Shown: positions 26,501 to 40,895, counted from the first letter of the stretch. The stretch is 64,000 bases of DNA from Otis tarda (GCA_026413225.1 CM048553.1:41890001-41954000), one strand, 5' to 3'. The notes: a model not told the origin generated them from the sequence alone. Program-made: numbers and translations.

Positions 26501-29500
26501 TCCCTCAGCACTTTTAAAAACAGATCACATATTTAAATGACCAAATACTATTTAGAACCTTCATTTCGTACTAAAAATTTTTAAAGGACTTTCCCACTTC
26601 CTCCAAACTATATGAAAAAGTAATTCAATGAGAGTTCACAACATGAACAATGGAAATAGAGACTCTTAGAAGACACAGTAGGACTTGTTTATAAAAATGT
26701 ATTACTCTTTTTCTGTAAATTTACAAGTCAGACAAGGCTTTTTCCCTGTATTTTGTTTGACTCATGGATTTCTCTGATTCTGTTTGCTTCCTTGCATTGA
26801 AGTCCACTCATCAGATATTAATCTCAGACAGTTTCAAGCTTGTGGTATAGATTCTAATAGCTCGATTATCTTCTTCATATACTCGCTCATCATTAGCAGC
26901 TGCTCAGGATTGTTTTCCCAGTGGCAGCAAATTAATATGACTGCGGTCACTGTGCGTTTTGCTTATTTTGGGGAGAGAGGGAGGAGGAGAAAGATCTAGC
27001 TTCCTTCAGCTCATTTTAGTAATCTGAATAGAAGCGAAGAACTTGCATCATGTGACGGGGCAGCTCGCGGCAGCTCACCAGCATGGGGTCCCTGTGTGAG
27101 AACCTCCCTTGTACATGACAATCTGATAAGGATATCATGTGGTTTAGAAACACATTCCCACAATGTTCACTTCTTTGTCCCTTTATTTGGGAGTGGGTAG
27201 GGAAAAAGACTTTTAACAAACTAATGCCAGCCCTTATATAACTGACCCCACTTTCTTTTAGTGTTCTGCTTGAGCCTTACAGCTTCTTCAAATACTTTTG
27301 CTAAGAGAGATGGAAATATAATCCAGCAAGCCTGTGTAAAGAATACTAGACGCAGAGTATATAATATACCTTCTGTTCCTCTTGGACAAGGTGATTTTTC
27401 TTTCCCTTGCTTATACCATATATAAACTGAATATTATAAAACTATGTAAGTTAAATATACACATGCAAGTGACACTTGTATAGGTTTAATAGGTTAAAGC
27501 TTGAATGAGTATTTATAAATTCTCAGAGTGCTCTGGATCTTCACCGCTAAGGACATGATGTTAAAGTCCATCCATAGTTTGGAGGGATTTCCGTTTCATG
27601 CACTTTCAGTGACTTACATTTTACCCTCTAAGTGCATCCCCTAAGAAAAAGAGCAGAGAAATGTCTCGCAACAAAGAGGGTTTTTAGCACCGCTTAGTTT
27701 CTTTTAATGGTTTGGAGGATCTCTTTCCATTGAACCATAATATTTTTCTCTAGGCTCACATTGTATTTTTAGCAGGGATCTTTGGACAATAAAATAACAA
27801 ATTAAGTATATTTTTGTCTTTTAGAGCCTTATCTAGTGAAGCACTTACATGCACTCAGCCCTCCACCTTTGATTTTAATTAGAGTTTCAGGCACTGAGTG
27901 GTCGTATGAGTGAGCCTTTAGTGTATTTATGTACCAGTGCTTTTACGAAATGCCAATAAAAGCTCATGCCATTGCACTGGGTGTTCAGCACAATGAACAT
28001 CAATATTTCTTTTCTTCTTAGAAAGAAAGAAGGAAGGATCATTCTCCTTTTAAAGATGTATAGCAGAGATGTGGAGCAATGAAACAAGTTGCCCGGTGTT
28101 GCACCAGCCAGAGACAACTGCCGCAGTTTGATTTAACTCAAATTTCCTTCAGTGGGTGCTTCAGTCCTAGAAAGCCATTTGCGCCTGTAACATACAAACA
28201 GTAGAAGGAATGGTTCCATTTAAAAAAAACCCAAAACAACAACAACAATAAAAACCAAAACAAAATACTAAAAAACAGTTGACAAAAAATTTCTTGAATC
28301 CTATGATCTTTTTATCTGAATGCAGCTTGTGATGAGTTCCTGAAATGGCCATTACACCACTCCAGTGGTCTTCTCTGCCAAGCTGGCTGGTGACACAGCA
28401 GCACATCATGTTAGAGGTGTGTATCTCTTTTCCTATGAAACTTCCTTGTCATCTTCCGGTCTTTTACCAGAACCACTCCTCTGGCAGCTGGTGACTGATA
28501 CCAAGAGGATTCCCAGCTTGCTGCGTGACAAGTGGATGTAACACCATCTGAGTTGATTTAAATCATTTCACTTGTTCACAAACACGGAGCTAGGCTAGAG
28601 ATGTTCAGGCATGGTGCAGCTGTATCCTGGCTTTCGGGGGTCTCAGAGCCTCCTGCCCCTGGCACCGATGCTCAGGGACTGGCCGTGGGCAGAGACCAGG
28701 GCAGGGAGCAGGCTCCTCTGCCGCTCACCTCTCTCCCCCTCTCACATGCCTCTTGTTGTTCCTCATCTTGTACCCAAAAACACACAATGAAGACCAGCGT
28801 TGCCTGTCTTTCCAAGACTGAACATTCACTCGCACACGAAGAAAACTGTGTCACAGTGCCATCTGGTGATACCTGCCCAAACCTTCCCCTGGGCAAGGCC
28901 TGCGGTCGCCCAGGCGCCGGATTCCCAGGCGGATGCTTTCCCCAGGACCCTGCTTCAGGGGCAGAGAAATGCCTGTGCCCCTCCACAAGCTCGTATCTGG
29001 ATTTTTTTTTGCACAACCCTCTGAGTTGCTCTGATCAAAGATCTTCTTTTACAAACCTTCCTTTCCTACCAGAGTGGGCTAATCCACCAATCTGCATTTT
29101 TGGCTTGGGGCACAAGTCAAAGGACTGGCTAAAAAAGTCATGCGTGTGCAAGCTTTTTTTATTGTTTAGATCAGATCCTGGGGTGGGGGGTTGGTTGTTT
29201 GTTTTTAAGCAGTTTTCTGCCTCTCAACTTTTCTTCTGAGGAGGTTTTTCCTTTTCCCCTCAATCTTTCAGAGCATTCCTTTGCATTGCTTTGTTGTTTG
29301 GGTTTGCTTTTTTCGTTCGTTTGAGGAAGAAATTTTATTAGTTACTGGATCAGGGTATATGTCAGATCCTCCTTAGTGGCTGGCTGGAAAGTCTCAGAGA
29401 CCTGTGTGTCTTAAAGATCCTGCTGTTTTCACCCCAGACTTTGAACACCAAGATGTAAAATGCAGAACAAATGGCAAATCATCCGTGTTTTTCAGATATT

Positions 29501-32500
29501 TGTGCACAGCGTCTTCTTAACAGAAGAATATGCTTTCCTCAAGTCCTCATCCCTCAGTGAACCTCAGCCTTCCCCGCTCCGTTTGGAGAGCACATTCCGG
29601 CTGTGTTTTTCTAGTTGTGCGTATCGTCACATGCTATGCAGGTTAGGTATGTGAACCACTCGTCTTTCTGCGCTTTGCGTGTATTGCCACATTCACTTCT
29701 CTGAGAGCGTGCCAAGAAGTATCCATTATCTTTCCAAAGTTTTGAAACGAAGCCTTCGGCTGGCTGCAAGAAGTCAGAGCTGACTCACATCCTTCTGTGG
29801 TGTGGTTGTGTTGGTTTTTTTTTTTTCCTTATCCAAATCCTTTCCTTTCTCTGTGTTTTGGAGAGGTCCTACGAGCCTTCATGGTTGAAGCACGAGCTCT
29901 GTGTTAGGAAGCACTGCATGTCTGGAGGCGGTTTGGGAAAAAAGCTGTTCCCCTCTCCCTGAAATGGAGTCCAGTCTGAACACTGCCATTGTTCACAGGG
30001 GCTGTTTTCACCTTTACCAAAATGTGAAAGCAGAGCTTAGTTACAGCACGATACACTGTCGCTGCCCAGTAACACAGTGTTTGTTATGCTTTCACTAACC
30101 TTAATTTCTGTGCAGAGCAAGAAAATACTCTGACGAAAAAAGGTGAGGAAGGAATGACGCAATTAAACGAGATTAAATCAGAGTATCGTTTTCCCTGGAA
30201 CATGTACTTGGCTCCTTACCAGCAATCTTTTCCTCGTTTTTCAAATAAACACACATTTTCACATGATAACTCTATTTGAAATATTAATGCTTCCAGGGCT
30301 GCATTACCTTTGTTTCTTCATCAAAGTCCATTACTATGAAAAGGCTGCTATTCCTTAGGCTGTTTCAGCTTCAAAAGAATTTTAGGGCCTGGTCTATTGG
30401 AAAGCTTGGGGGTATAATTAGTGAAAATGGAAATAGATGCAAGAGAAATTTAGTTCCTGATGTTTTAATTTGGTGTAGTACTGCCATGTGTTGTTGAAGA
30501 GGATTCTTAAAGGCAAACATAATTATTTCATTATGGTCTTCAGAATGCTTTCATTGGTCTTAATGACAAGAAGCTGCATAAGGAGTCATACATTTTAATT
30601 AGACCTTCTTATATTTACATCAGATAAATAACAAATAATTGATGAAAACCAAGTCTTCTGAATGGATGGTTTCACACAGAGCTCTGGTTACAGTTTAATG
30701 ATAAAACATTTCTCTTATTGCTTTGCATTTTAATTATCTAGAATTATTACTCTAGCAGAGATCTCAAAGTACTGTTCTTTCCTTGCATTTCATTAGATTC
30801 ACAACTAATTTATATGAATCTGAAGCTAAGAGAAAAGGTAGTTTTCGACGTATATTCCTTACAATCAGTTTCCAGCTTTATTAATTTCATTTTGCTTTCA
30901 TTTCTTACATTTAGAGACCTTCTTTTGATGATAGGCTCTCCAGTAAAAGCTAGTGGGAAGGGGAGTCAGACCTTTTCCTATGTCTTCAATTCCCTGTATA
31001 GGAGCAAGTCCTGCTGTTGTTAGCAACCCAGATTTTTTTGTATAGGTCAAGGAGTGAGAATGAAATTGTAGGGCTTGTAGTGGAATTTTCTAAGGAAAAA
31101 TTTGGTGCCTCTTTCTCAATAGCTTAGTTGAAAGTTGTATTCCTAAATCTCTTCAATTTACTGTGAAAATCTTACCAATATGCTTTCATAGTTGTGTGTA
31201 CATTTCTTTACCCACTCTGTCGAATGCTTTATAATACCAGGAGAAATTATTTTAGTTTTGCTGCTTGCAAGAGTCTTTCATGTTTGCAAGCTCTCCAGCC
31301 TCTCATTTTTTGTAACAAAACGTATTTCACATGATTCATTCCCGAGAGTATACAGAACGCTAATTGTTATTATTGATTTTAAATTTCACAACCATTACAA
31401 GTAACCCAGATGAGTGGCAGATAAAGAGTAATAATCCATGGAGTTCTGGAAGTGTTTCGTGTTTGTCTGTAGTACTTTATGTGATCAATAGTAACTGCCC
31501 CATTGAAACTAGCTGCTGTATCAAATAACAGTAAATCAAATGAATGTGCTTACAGATTATTTATTGAAAGCTTTAATTGTTCACTGGGGCCCTGCTTATC
31601 TCAGGAAACAATAGAAGGCAGTGATCAGGCAAACCGGTTTGCAAATGCCGGGGATGCCGTGAAACAGCGAGGTCTCCCCTGTGCCTGGGTGGTGTGGGAG
31701 CTTTCCAAAATGTGCCCCTGTCCCACTGGGATTGCCCACAGGTATTGCTCCCAGGCTAAATTGGTCAGAGGTGAGTTTTCTCAGAGAGCATCTCTTATGT
31801 TCGCAGGTTACTCTTCTTACATTTATTATTTTTGTAGGAATCTCTTTGGATGACAAAAGTTTTGTATCTGTTGGGTGGAAAAAGAAGTAACAAGATTTCC
31901 CAGAATTTCCAAGGGGTCCATGTAGTGACAGACAAAACAGGTTCAGACCTTGGAAAGGGAAGTAAAGGAAAACATACTAAACTTATTCTGTGGAAAGCTT
32001 ACGTAGATATATTACAGTTTTGGGCAAATGTGTGCTGCTCTACAGTTGTCAGACTTGTGCACATGCTAAGAAATTAAAAACAATTATCTCCTAACTAACA
32101 ACCCCATGCCATTATATTTTACTAATTCCTTAAAATGGCTACTCTGCCTTGTGACAGTCACTCCATGAAGGACTACTGCCACAGGTTGGAGATTTTCTGG
32201 ACCTTAAAGTGAAATGGATAGTCTTATAGGCACTGTCACTGCTACCCACAAATTTCTAAAAGTCTCAGCGTGTTGTCAATTATACTTTGCTGTGGCTTTA
32301 CAATCCTTTCAGTATAAGCTGAGGCACTAAAGCTGTCCTTCAGCAAATTTGGGAAGATGGCACTGAATGAATTTACATTTAATAGCATATATTTCCAACT
32401 GTGACAACTAGGAAAGTGTTGGTAAAAATGAGCTTAATTTCTACAGAAAATGATGTCCCAAATCTCTCAAACATGGCAGGAAAAGGTTTGGTTTTTTTTT

Positions 32501-35500
32501 TCCCTAAAAATGTGTGTTTTGTGAAATGCACTTATATGCATATATGTAATATTGGATAATCACAATACACGCATTTTAAAATTACTAAAGAACAGTAGCC
32601 AGAGATCTTCTGGAATTGAATCTCACTTGCAAAAAGTAACTTCCTTTTTCAAAGCATAAGCTTTGCCTTACATTTCTTGGAACATCGAGTGTCAGGACTG
32701 AATGTTACTTGTCCGTCTCTTTGGAAATAAAATATTTCCTTTTTGTCATATTCTGTGTAAAGTACAGTTGACATTTTCCCTGTTTGTAAGGCTGGGATAT
32801 TGCAGTCAGTTGTGAGGAGCGTAGCTGGGCAAAAAGACCCCAAGTCTCTGTTGAGGGTAGGTATTGAATAAGAAAGACCAGGTAACTAGGAAATACTACT
32901 AGCATGTAAGTGTTCGCCTGCAGAACAGTATTTTTTCTTGTCTGGGTGAGAATGGTACTGACAGACAACATACAGGTAAAATTACAAGCATTCTTCACTC
33001 CAAGGGTTTAACAGGAAAATCTACTGCACGTAGAGAATGGGAGAACAGAATATTGGAAAACGTGCTCTCTAGTCGCAGTGCTTATCTTGTCTCCAGTCTC
33101 TTGTGAATGTCTTAAATTATTGATCTTTAGTCTTCTAGGCAGAGAGTCCAGGTGTGCTCTGAGCTACGGTCGCAGTGTTGCTGCTGCTTCTCTCTAAGAT
33201 ACTGAGCTCCTTCCCAGCTTTCGGCTTCTACTGCACCTTTTGTGAAAGGGGCAGGGGGACGTTTGCCAGGTTAACTGCACCAGTGGAAAGTAAATTGCAC
33301 CTATAAACATTTTTTTTTAAAATAGATATAAAATATTATGTAAACACAATGACAAGGACTCTGAATTACAAGGAGGAGTCATCTGGTACTGTCTTAGTTT
33401 TTAATGGTACCTTTCCCACTGTGTTATCATCTTTTGTCTGGCAGGTATTCCTTTCAGAGATAATGAAATTCTGCTCAGGCAAGCATTATGACGATAAACT
33501 GTATATTTTATTTGCCCCCTCAAAAGATACTGGCAGTGCTCAGTTCTTAAATATTCCATAAACTTGAATTTCTTACATTAGCATCAGGAATGTTGAGGTG
33601 AGCTGCTCTCAGTAATGCACGGCCCTGGTCTCGTGTGCTGAGGGGGTGGAGGAGGATGGAGTTTGTCCCTGTTTTGGTCTCATATGTTGCAAATGTATGG
33701 GTGCTGGAGGATGTCAGAAAGGTTAAGTTTTGATCTGACTGCCTGTCTAGTTGCACATAAGCCCAAGTGATGAAAATATTTTTTTTTCCTGTTATTATGT
33801 AATGTCTAAATGGAAATAATGTATTGTTTTGATTATGCTCCCACCATTGCAGCAGTGAAGCAATGTGGGTGCAATTAGGCTAGTATAAAAAAGTCCTAAT
33901 GGTTGCTAGGGAAGTAAGCTACGTGGATATAAAACATCAATATACAAGCAGAGGTACCCCAGGGGTTCACTGCAATAACGTTAGGGGCATGGGAGATGTA
34001 TACTGGGTTATCTGCTTCGTGTAGGAGTCTACCTTGGCCTCTCCCAGTCTACGTGCTGCCCTGTCCTGTGTGAAAGGCTGCTGCTGTGCGGCAGGAGGAA
34101 ACGCACAGCTCCATTTCACAGCCCCGAGCCTTTGCCAGCCTCAGCAAATGGCCCTGTTTTGCAGTGGCATGGCTGGGAAGCTGGATGCGTGCTGCTTTGC
34201 CGGAGGGTTGATAACCTCTGGAAAAGGGCCGAGGGGCTGACTGCCTGGAGTTTGCTGGTTCAGCAGGTTTCATCCCAGCTCTGTTGTGGGATGAAGGCTC
34301 ACTCAGTAGGGAATCATACCTCTGGGTGGCATTATGCCAAAAAAAGGTCTGCAGCGAGGGCCTGAGAGCGGGATCCCGAGGATTGAGATGTAAGCTTTGC
34401 AGTTGTCCATTGCCTTGTAAAAAAGGCGAGTGGCTGTGTGGTGGGGGGCTGTCAAAGAAAATAAGGAGTTAGACCTCCTTTTCTAAGGAAATAAAAACTT
34501 AGAATTAGCAGAGCAATAAAAACCTTCTAAAGCGAAAGCTGGAAACAATACATTTTTAATAAAATGGGCAGTTACTCTAATTACTGAACCCCTACTGTTC
34601 AATTTCTTTTAGTGCCCCTATTCATTAAATTCAGCATACTTATACTTATTATTTACAGATGTATGCGTTTTAACTTGTTTATAGAAACCATGCTTTGCAA
34701 AAAACTGTGGATGGTATAATACTAATTTGTAAGTGTTTATTGCTGCCTATAATATGCAATTTTAAAAACAATTAAAAATAGCAGTGGAGCTCATCGTTGG
34801 AGTCAACCCCAAACTGCCCATGAAAAGTGAAATATTAGTACCATGTACCACCTTAAAGGTTATAGGCCATTTGTAGTGGATTGATAGCGTACCCATTAAT
34901 GCAGAATTTCCCTGTTCTTAAAGATTTTAAGCTCAGCAGTCTAGTTTCTAGATATTATTCTAATGTAACCCATTTAAACGTATGTGATGGAGTTCATAAT
35001 TGCCCTTGTAAATGAGTATAGAAAGGAGGGTATATAAATCAATTAGTGATATCCAGCCGTGTGGCTGTAATACAAATTAATTGGGATGATAAGCATTTTA
35101 ACTGCTACTCTACTGGTTGAAGTAGTTTTGATCACTGAATTGGCTCTTGTTGAATCACTCTATTAGTTTTAAGATTTTAAAACACCTAAAGATCAAAATG
35201 TTCCGAATTAATGGTCCTAACGTTTGAGAAATAAAATGATATGTAAAATATTGCACAGCAAGTCAGTTTTACAGCATTTCCAAATAGAGCACAACAGTTT
35301 TATTTTGTCCATGTGGCACTGAACAACAGTGTAATAGTATTACGTGATTAAAGATATTCAAACACTCATTTTCTTGCTGGATTCAAGCCACAGCAAAAAG
35401 CCGTGATGAATGGTGTCATAAGAACATGTTGAATATATAGAAAATAAAAAATTTATTTGGCAGACATAGTAATACCAAAAACTAATACCAGCTTGGATAG

Positions 35501-36112
35501 GAGGCAAGTTTCGAAGAATAAAATCATTCTCTGAATTATTCTGTTTGGATGCTTGAAAAGATTTGAAGATAAAAGAAGAATCCTCAAAACACTATAAAAC
35601 ATTCAATAACTATAAATGGAGACTTTATGACTTAGTAAAATATCTGGTGTATACAGATTATAGTAACCATTTCATTTCCCTTGCAATTTTTATTTATTGC
35701 TGAAGATACCAGATCTGAGTTTTCTCCCACTTATGTTTACAAGTCAAAAGTCTTTATTGTAATTGGTGGGGTGACAACACTGTAAAACAGATCTGAAAAA
35801 AAGAATCAACCCTTTTAAGTGTTTTCTCCCTCACAATCTGCCTTCTTCTTTTGATCCTGCAGGGAAAACATGCTGCATTTGTGCAGTTGCAGTTGTATCA
35901 ATAGGCCGCAGAAATAGGCTCAATTTTCATAAATAAAGAATAGAGAGGACAGAGTTCTCATCCTCTCTAAATTTGTGTCACTTCTTTGCCTATGCCACTT
36001 TACTCCAGATGAGGATCTGACCTTGGGAATTCACTGGTAAAAGAAACAGGGCCTGAATTGTAAAAAAAAAGCTCATTTTCAAATGAAAATCTTGACTTTA
36101 TAGAAATGACAA

Positions 36113-36130
36113 TTATATATATATATATAT
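36113..36130 (+). repeat. (TA)n repeat
   Basis: Eighteen bases of alternating T and A, followed by a run of T. Confidence 0.85.
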
Positions 36131-36677
36131 TTTTTTTAAAGAAGATCCTATTTTTCAGTTTTGCAATAATGCAGAATTTTCACTTGAGACTGATGCAATT
36201 TTGCATGGTAGTGGCCAGGCAGAAAATCACCGACCCGAAAAAACTACAGAGCTAGCATCTTTCGGATGTTTTTCTTCAGTTTTCCGTACGATTTATTTTT
36301 TTCATTTAACATGTTTTCTTTTTCATTTCGAAGGTAGGATCCTAATACAAACTGATGAGCTGCTGCCCTGTAAACTCCGCCGTGCCTGCCAAACCCTCCG
36401 GCCATCCTGTCTGTACACTTACTTTCATCCTCACTCCCTCATGGTGTCTTCCTGGCCATTTATTTAGCGAAAGACGCTCCTGTTCTCAGTTACTAGCGCG
36501 TCATTAAGTCTTGCTGTCCTGAGAGTAACACAGGTATAACCAGACGCAGTTCTTGTCCCTGATATAATTAATCCTGACAAGCTTTCTGCCTTCCACGTTT
36601 GCTCAGGTGTAAATGCATCTCTCTGGCTATATGGATGCATAAACCCAAATGTAGAGCTGCTTTGCTGATATAACTGT

Positions 36678-36719
36678 AAAAAAAAAAAAAAAAAAAAGGA
36701 AAAAGAAAAAAAAAGAAAT
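36678..36719 (+). repeat. Poly(A) tract (20 A) with A-rich tail
   Basis: Twenty A, then an AAAAG-like A-rich segment. No retroposon body recognised upstream. Confidence 0.85.
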
Positions 36720-38012
36720 AGCCTGAAAAATGAAAAACAGTATCATTTTCTTAAAAAAGGTGATGTGAACACAGATCTCCTATGTTAGTTGTACATGTGT
36801 GCGCTCGATATATAAGACTAGCCTGGTAGATTCAGGTTTATGTCTTGGCGGTATATGAGGCTGGTGTTGGCTTGGACAGTAGAGTCAAGAGTAGAGGGTT
36901 TTGTGGCAGTTTCTGGTGTTGGTTATGCTGGTGTGGGGACACAGCGGCCGTGTGAATGGGTGCCGCTGAGTTGCCTTCAGAAGACGATTCGAGACTTGTC
37001 TCAGGGAAGGTCTTACAGAAAGTTGATTCTTAGCTGCCCATGGAGATCAGAAGATGAAGGCAACCCTTTCATTGTCTCTCCTGAGTTCCCTGTGGTGGCT
37101 CTTGGAGACAGAAGGCACCCAGCCTTGTCCTGCCTTGCAATTGGCAAGTGAGCAGGATGCACATGCAGACCTGGGGGTGCTTCACAGCACCCACCTTAGA
37201 GGGACTGAGCACAGAATTAACTGAGTTGCCTGCTCTATCATGCATCCCTTGTGTAACCTGGGGCAAGACACATAGCGCTACGTTTTGAATATGCTACTAG
37301 AGCTACAGCTAGGTTGTCAGTTGCTGTTGAAAATCCCAGTTGGGTACCGCTTGTATGTTTCTAGGACTTTAAGACACAAGTAAAATCAAGCTCTTAGGCT
37401 GTCAGTGCTTCTCTTTCCCATCGGTAAAGTAAGAAGAATAGCTCTTCCCTTATCTCACTTCAGTGTTACAAAGGTGAAAATACGAATGCTCACGGGATAT
37501 TTACATACTGGAGTGGCAGGGACCATGCTTGTAGATCAGATAGGTAGAAGAGAGCAACAAGTTAAATGAAGAAGTTAGTTGCTCAGGAACAGAAATTGTA
37601 TTATGAGACAGAAGGGTAACCCAAAGGTAGATGCTGTTGTCTTCTGATTTACTGCAAACAAATCTGGATAGCTCTGCTATGCTGGTGGTAGAATGCTGAA
37701 CTTTATTTCCAGGCCCTAATCACCTGATACGAATAAAGGTTTCAAAGGGCTGTACTTCTGTCGTATGGCCAAGATCAGTATCCACTGACTCCGCTGACTC
37801 ATGTTACATGAGACTGCTGGTTAGCATTACAGATTTGCAACTGAAACTTGGCAATCTTGTTGATGAAAGGCACGGAGGAATATGATGCAGCTCGCTCTCT
37901 CCCGGTTCTAAACTGGGGGAGATGCAGCAGACGAGTGTAAACACTTCTTTTCTGCCATTCCCGTTGGCAAATCCAACTTGGTATACACACATTTGCTGAA
38001 TATGTAGAAGCC

Positions 38013-38029
38013 TTTTTTTTTTTTTTTTT
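38013..38029 (+). repeat. Poly(T) tract, 17 T
   Basis: Seventeen uninterrupted T in intron 1. No element recognised on either side. Confidence 0.85.
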
Positions 38030-38918
38030 GGACGCGTCCTTTGAAGTTAGTCTGTGTTTTAAAACTGAAATGCTAAAATAGTTAAAATGAAAGCGCTCCG
38101 AGGACCTGCTTTGCAAGTAATGGTTCCCCTGAAGGTTATGGAGGCCTTTCAAGGTTCATTCTTGCAAACACCTTTTGATTTGGCAGGATCACACTCATTA
38201 CTATTATTTGCATTGGAGCAACGCTTGAAGGTCTTGCAGCGCCGGTTACTGTACAGCATATTTTGAGACTCTGCCCAAAATAGCGTACTGTCTAAATATA
38301 CGAGATGCAAAAGAGTGGGGGAAGAAAATACTGTCTTGATGGTATGTCTGCCTGCAGTGGAGCAATGGCCAAATTTGTACTTGGAACTTCATTAGGGTAA
38401 GGATATCGGAGAGGAGAGTGTGCTTAACTGCTTCTTGTACTGGCGAGGCAGAGGGGCAGAGTTCAGCAGGACCCCTCTTCTCCCAGATGCGACGGGACAG
38501 AAGCCAGCTGTTCGTATCGCTCTTTCACTGACAAGACTCCTAACAGCGAAAAAACACTTCGGCTTTAGAGACTTCTGCCAACTGGGCTGCGCCTATCAGG
38601 GCTTGCACCTTGTCTGAGATAGTTCTTGGCAGCAGCAGCCTGTGCCCTGGGCATGGCTCTCAAAAAGGCTGGGTCTGAAGCGTGATTTAGGTGACCTTGT
38701 GTGCAGTTTGCCCATTGGTAAGACCTTGCAGGTTGGGCTTCCGAGCTCCATAACCTCTACTTCTTGCTATTTTTTTTTGTTATTTTAATTGTACTGTAGG
38801 AATCTTGAACGGCACGTAGAGAAGACCTGTGGGATGCTTTTTTAGCTTTTAAAATAACAGTGAAGGATCATTTTGGATCAGGCACCCTCAAGCAGAAAAC
38901 AGGTCACGAAGTTTCATC

Positions 38919-38949
38919 TTCTGATGTCCCTGTTGAGGGGACATCAGAA
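38919..38949. repeat. Perfect 12-bp inverted repeat with 7-nt loop
   Basis: TTCTGATGTCCC at 38919-38930 is the exact reverse complement of GGGACATCAGAA at 38938-38949, with loop TGTTGAG. The stem is too short for a typical microRNA precursor and does not extend beyond 12 pairs. No function assigned. Confidence 0.85.
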
Positions 38950-39706
38950 TGTCCCTTTTCAGGCTAAAAGCAAACCTGAAGACTTAAAGGGCTTTTTTGG
39001 CTTTCAGCCCAAATAATACCTTTTTTTTAAGGCCTAGACAGTCTTGTAGAGATGAACTATGATTTGATTTAAATTGCAAGCAAGAATTAAAATAGAATAA
39101 CTGGTAGTTAAATTCATGGCTCTACGGCAGATGTGTGCAGCTAGCTATAAGCAAGTAATAAAAAAAAAAAACCCGCAAATGTGGAAAACATACTTTCTGA
39201 AGTACTTCTGAAAATCCTGATAATATCTCAATCTGGAGTTGTTGTGGCAGCCGGTGTTTTAATCCCAGGTATATTGTGTTCACCCGTAATAAAAAGCGTT
39301 CCCTCCTGAACCCTCGATGCATACCCAGCCCTATGAGGAGACATTTTTGATTGTGGTAATTCGTTCTGCGTTGATTAACATTTGCAGATGGCTTCCCCTG
39401 AGCTTTTTCCTCCGTTCTCCCGCCCTCGGTCCACTCCACCTCCATGCCCTCCTCAGCCCTGCGGATAAAACCACGATCCAGCACACCAATACGTGAAACA
39501 GTAGCAACGCTTCTTTGCTTTGTGGTGTTTTGCCTTTGCAAGGGAGAAAATGGGAGTCCTTCCACAAGGGAAGACTTTGTTTTCCTCTTTCTGTTGTCTC
39601 TGATCCCCACCTGTTGTATATATGGTAAAAATATCTGGGACTTATAACCCAGCAACGGTCCGCAGCCAGAGTCATGTGTGACCGGGTCAAACACACACTC
39701 GCTGGA

Positions 39707-39723
39707 GGGTCATGGCCAGGTTA
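39707..39723 (+). promoter_or_regulatory. Candidate intronic DR5-like half-site pair
   Basis: GGGTCA (39707-39712), five bases, AGGTTA (39718-39723). The half-sites and spacing are the same as in the auxiliary promoter pair at 19741, with a different spacer. A further GGGTCA lies at 39684-39689. One position departs from RGKTCA. Such pairs can occur by chance, so this is a candidate only. Confidence 0.3.
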
Positions 39724-40895
39724 CTAAGTCAAGGCTGGCAAGTCTCCACGATAATGTTTTCTTTCTCTCTCACTCTTTTTTTTTTTTCCTCCTCCCCTTG
39801 TCTGTCTTCCAAACAACAGTTTAAAAAAGAAAAAAAAAAAACAACCTCGTAACAATGCAAACTATTTAAGCATGACAAAATCAAAGAAGTTTTTTTATTA
39901 AAAAAAAATTGGATGGGGGGGCTGAGTCAATGATATTTTGGATTTAATTTTATAGTATAGTTTTATGTGGCACATGAAAGAGAGAAATTTGTATTGAAAC
40001 AATTGAGACCCACTTTCCCGGTTCCTGGCTCTTTCCTGGAAGATGATTAAAAGCAGACTTTTTTTTTCCAGACGAGACATAAAAATTAAATGATCTACAG
40101 TATATAGTTATTTTTTCAAATGTTTGGAGGCTTATAAATAACTTCTACAATCAAATGCACACATACAAGCAGCAGAGAATCTGGTTCTAATTACTTGTAC
40201 TTTAGTTGAACTTTGGCGTTTCCTTTGACTTTCTGCCTAATGTATGTGAGCTGTGTGCCTTGCACTCCTGCAGCGAATTCACAAAAAAAAAAATAAAGAG
40301 AGAGAGACAAAAAATCCAGACTCTTGTTGGTGCCAACAAAAATGAGGGTTAACAGAATGTTTTGACCAAATGCAACACTTTGCTATTCACCCTAATTAGC
40401 TGAAATTGCTGCTTCCCACCAGGGACCCTGAGCTCAGTATTCAAAATTCCCTTGAGGCTATCCAGGAAATGCCATTTGCTTTACAACTTCTTATTCTTTT
40501 AAGACTCAACTGTCCAAAGTGTGCATTAACATACAAGCTTAATAATCCAAGTTTCTGGCGAAACGCAAGGCATTTCATCGTGCCTGCCTGCTTCTAGTTG
40601 GTCACAAAGTACAATGCCTCCTCCTCCATCTGTCAGCATGGTTTAGCTGGCAGTAAATTAGCTCTCTCCAAGCGTGCTGTGCTTTTAAAGATCTTATCTG
40701 CTGTTTTATCTAACCTTTAGAAATATTTCAGACATCTTAGGAATTGTGAAGTGACCGATTGTTTGAGCGTCCCTGTGTGCTTAAGCTGCATTCAGGTGTT
40801 GGGTGACTGTTGAGGCTCTGTTTTCTCAGGTGAGTAGGGACCCCCAAGTGTCACATCCCACAGGACAAGACAGCAGGGCATGGAGAGAAGTTGCC

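Noticed and set aside
28601-29239. 212-codon plus frame, with a 114-codon antisense frame inside it
   Set aside because: Locally GC-rich sequence gives long frames on both strands. No domain, and the end runs into low-complexity T-rich sequence.
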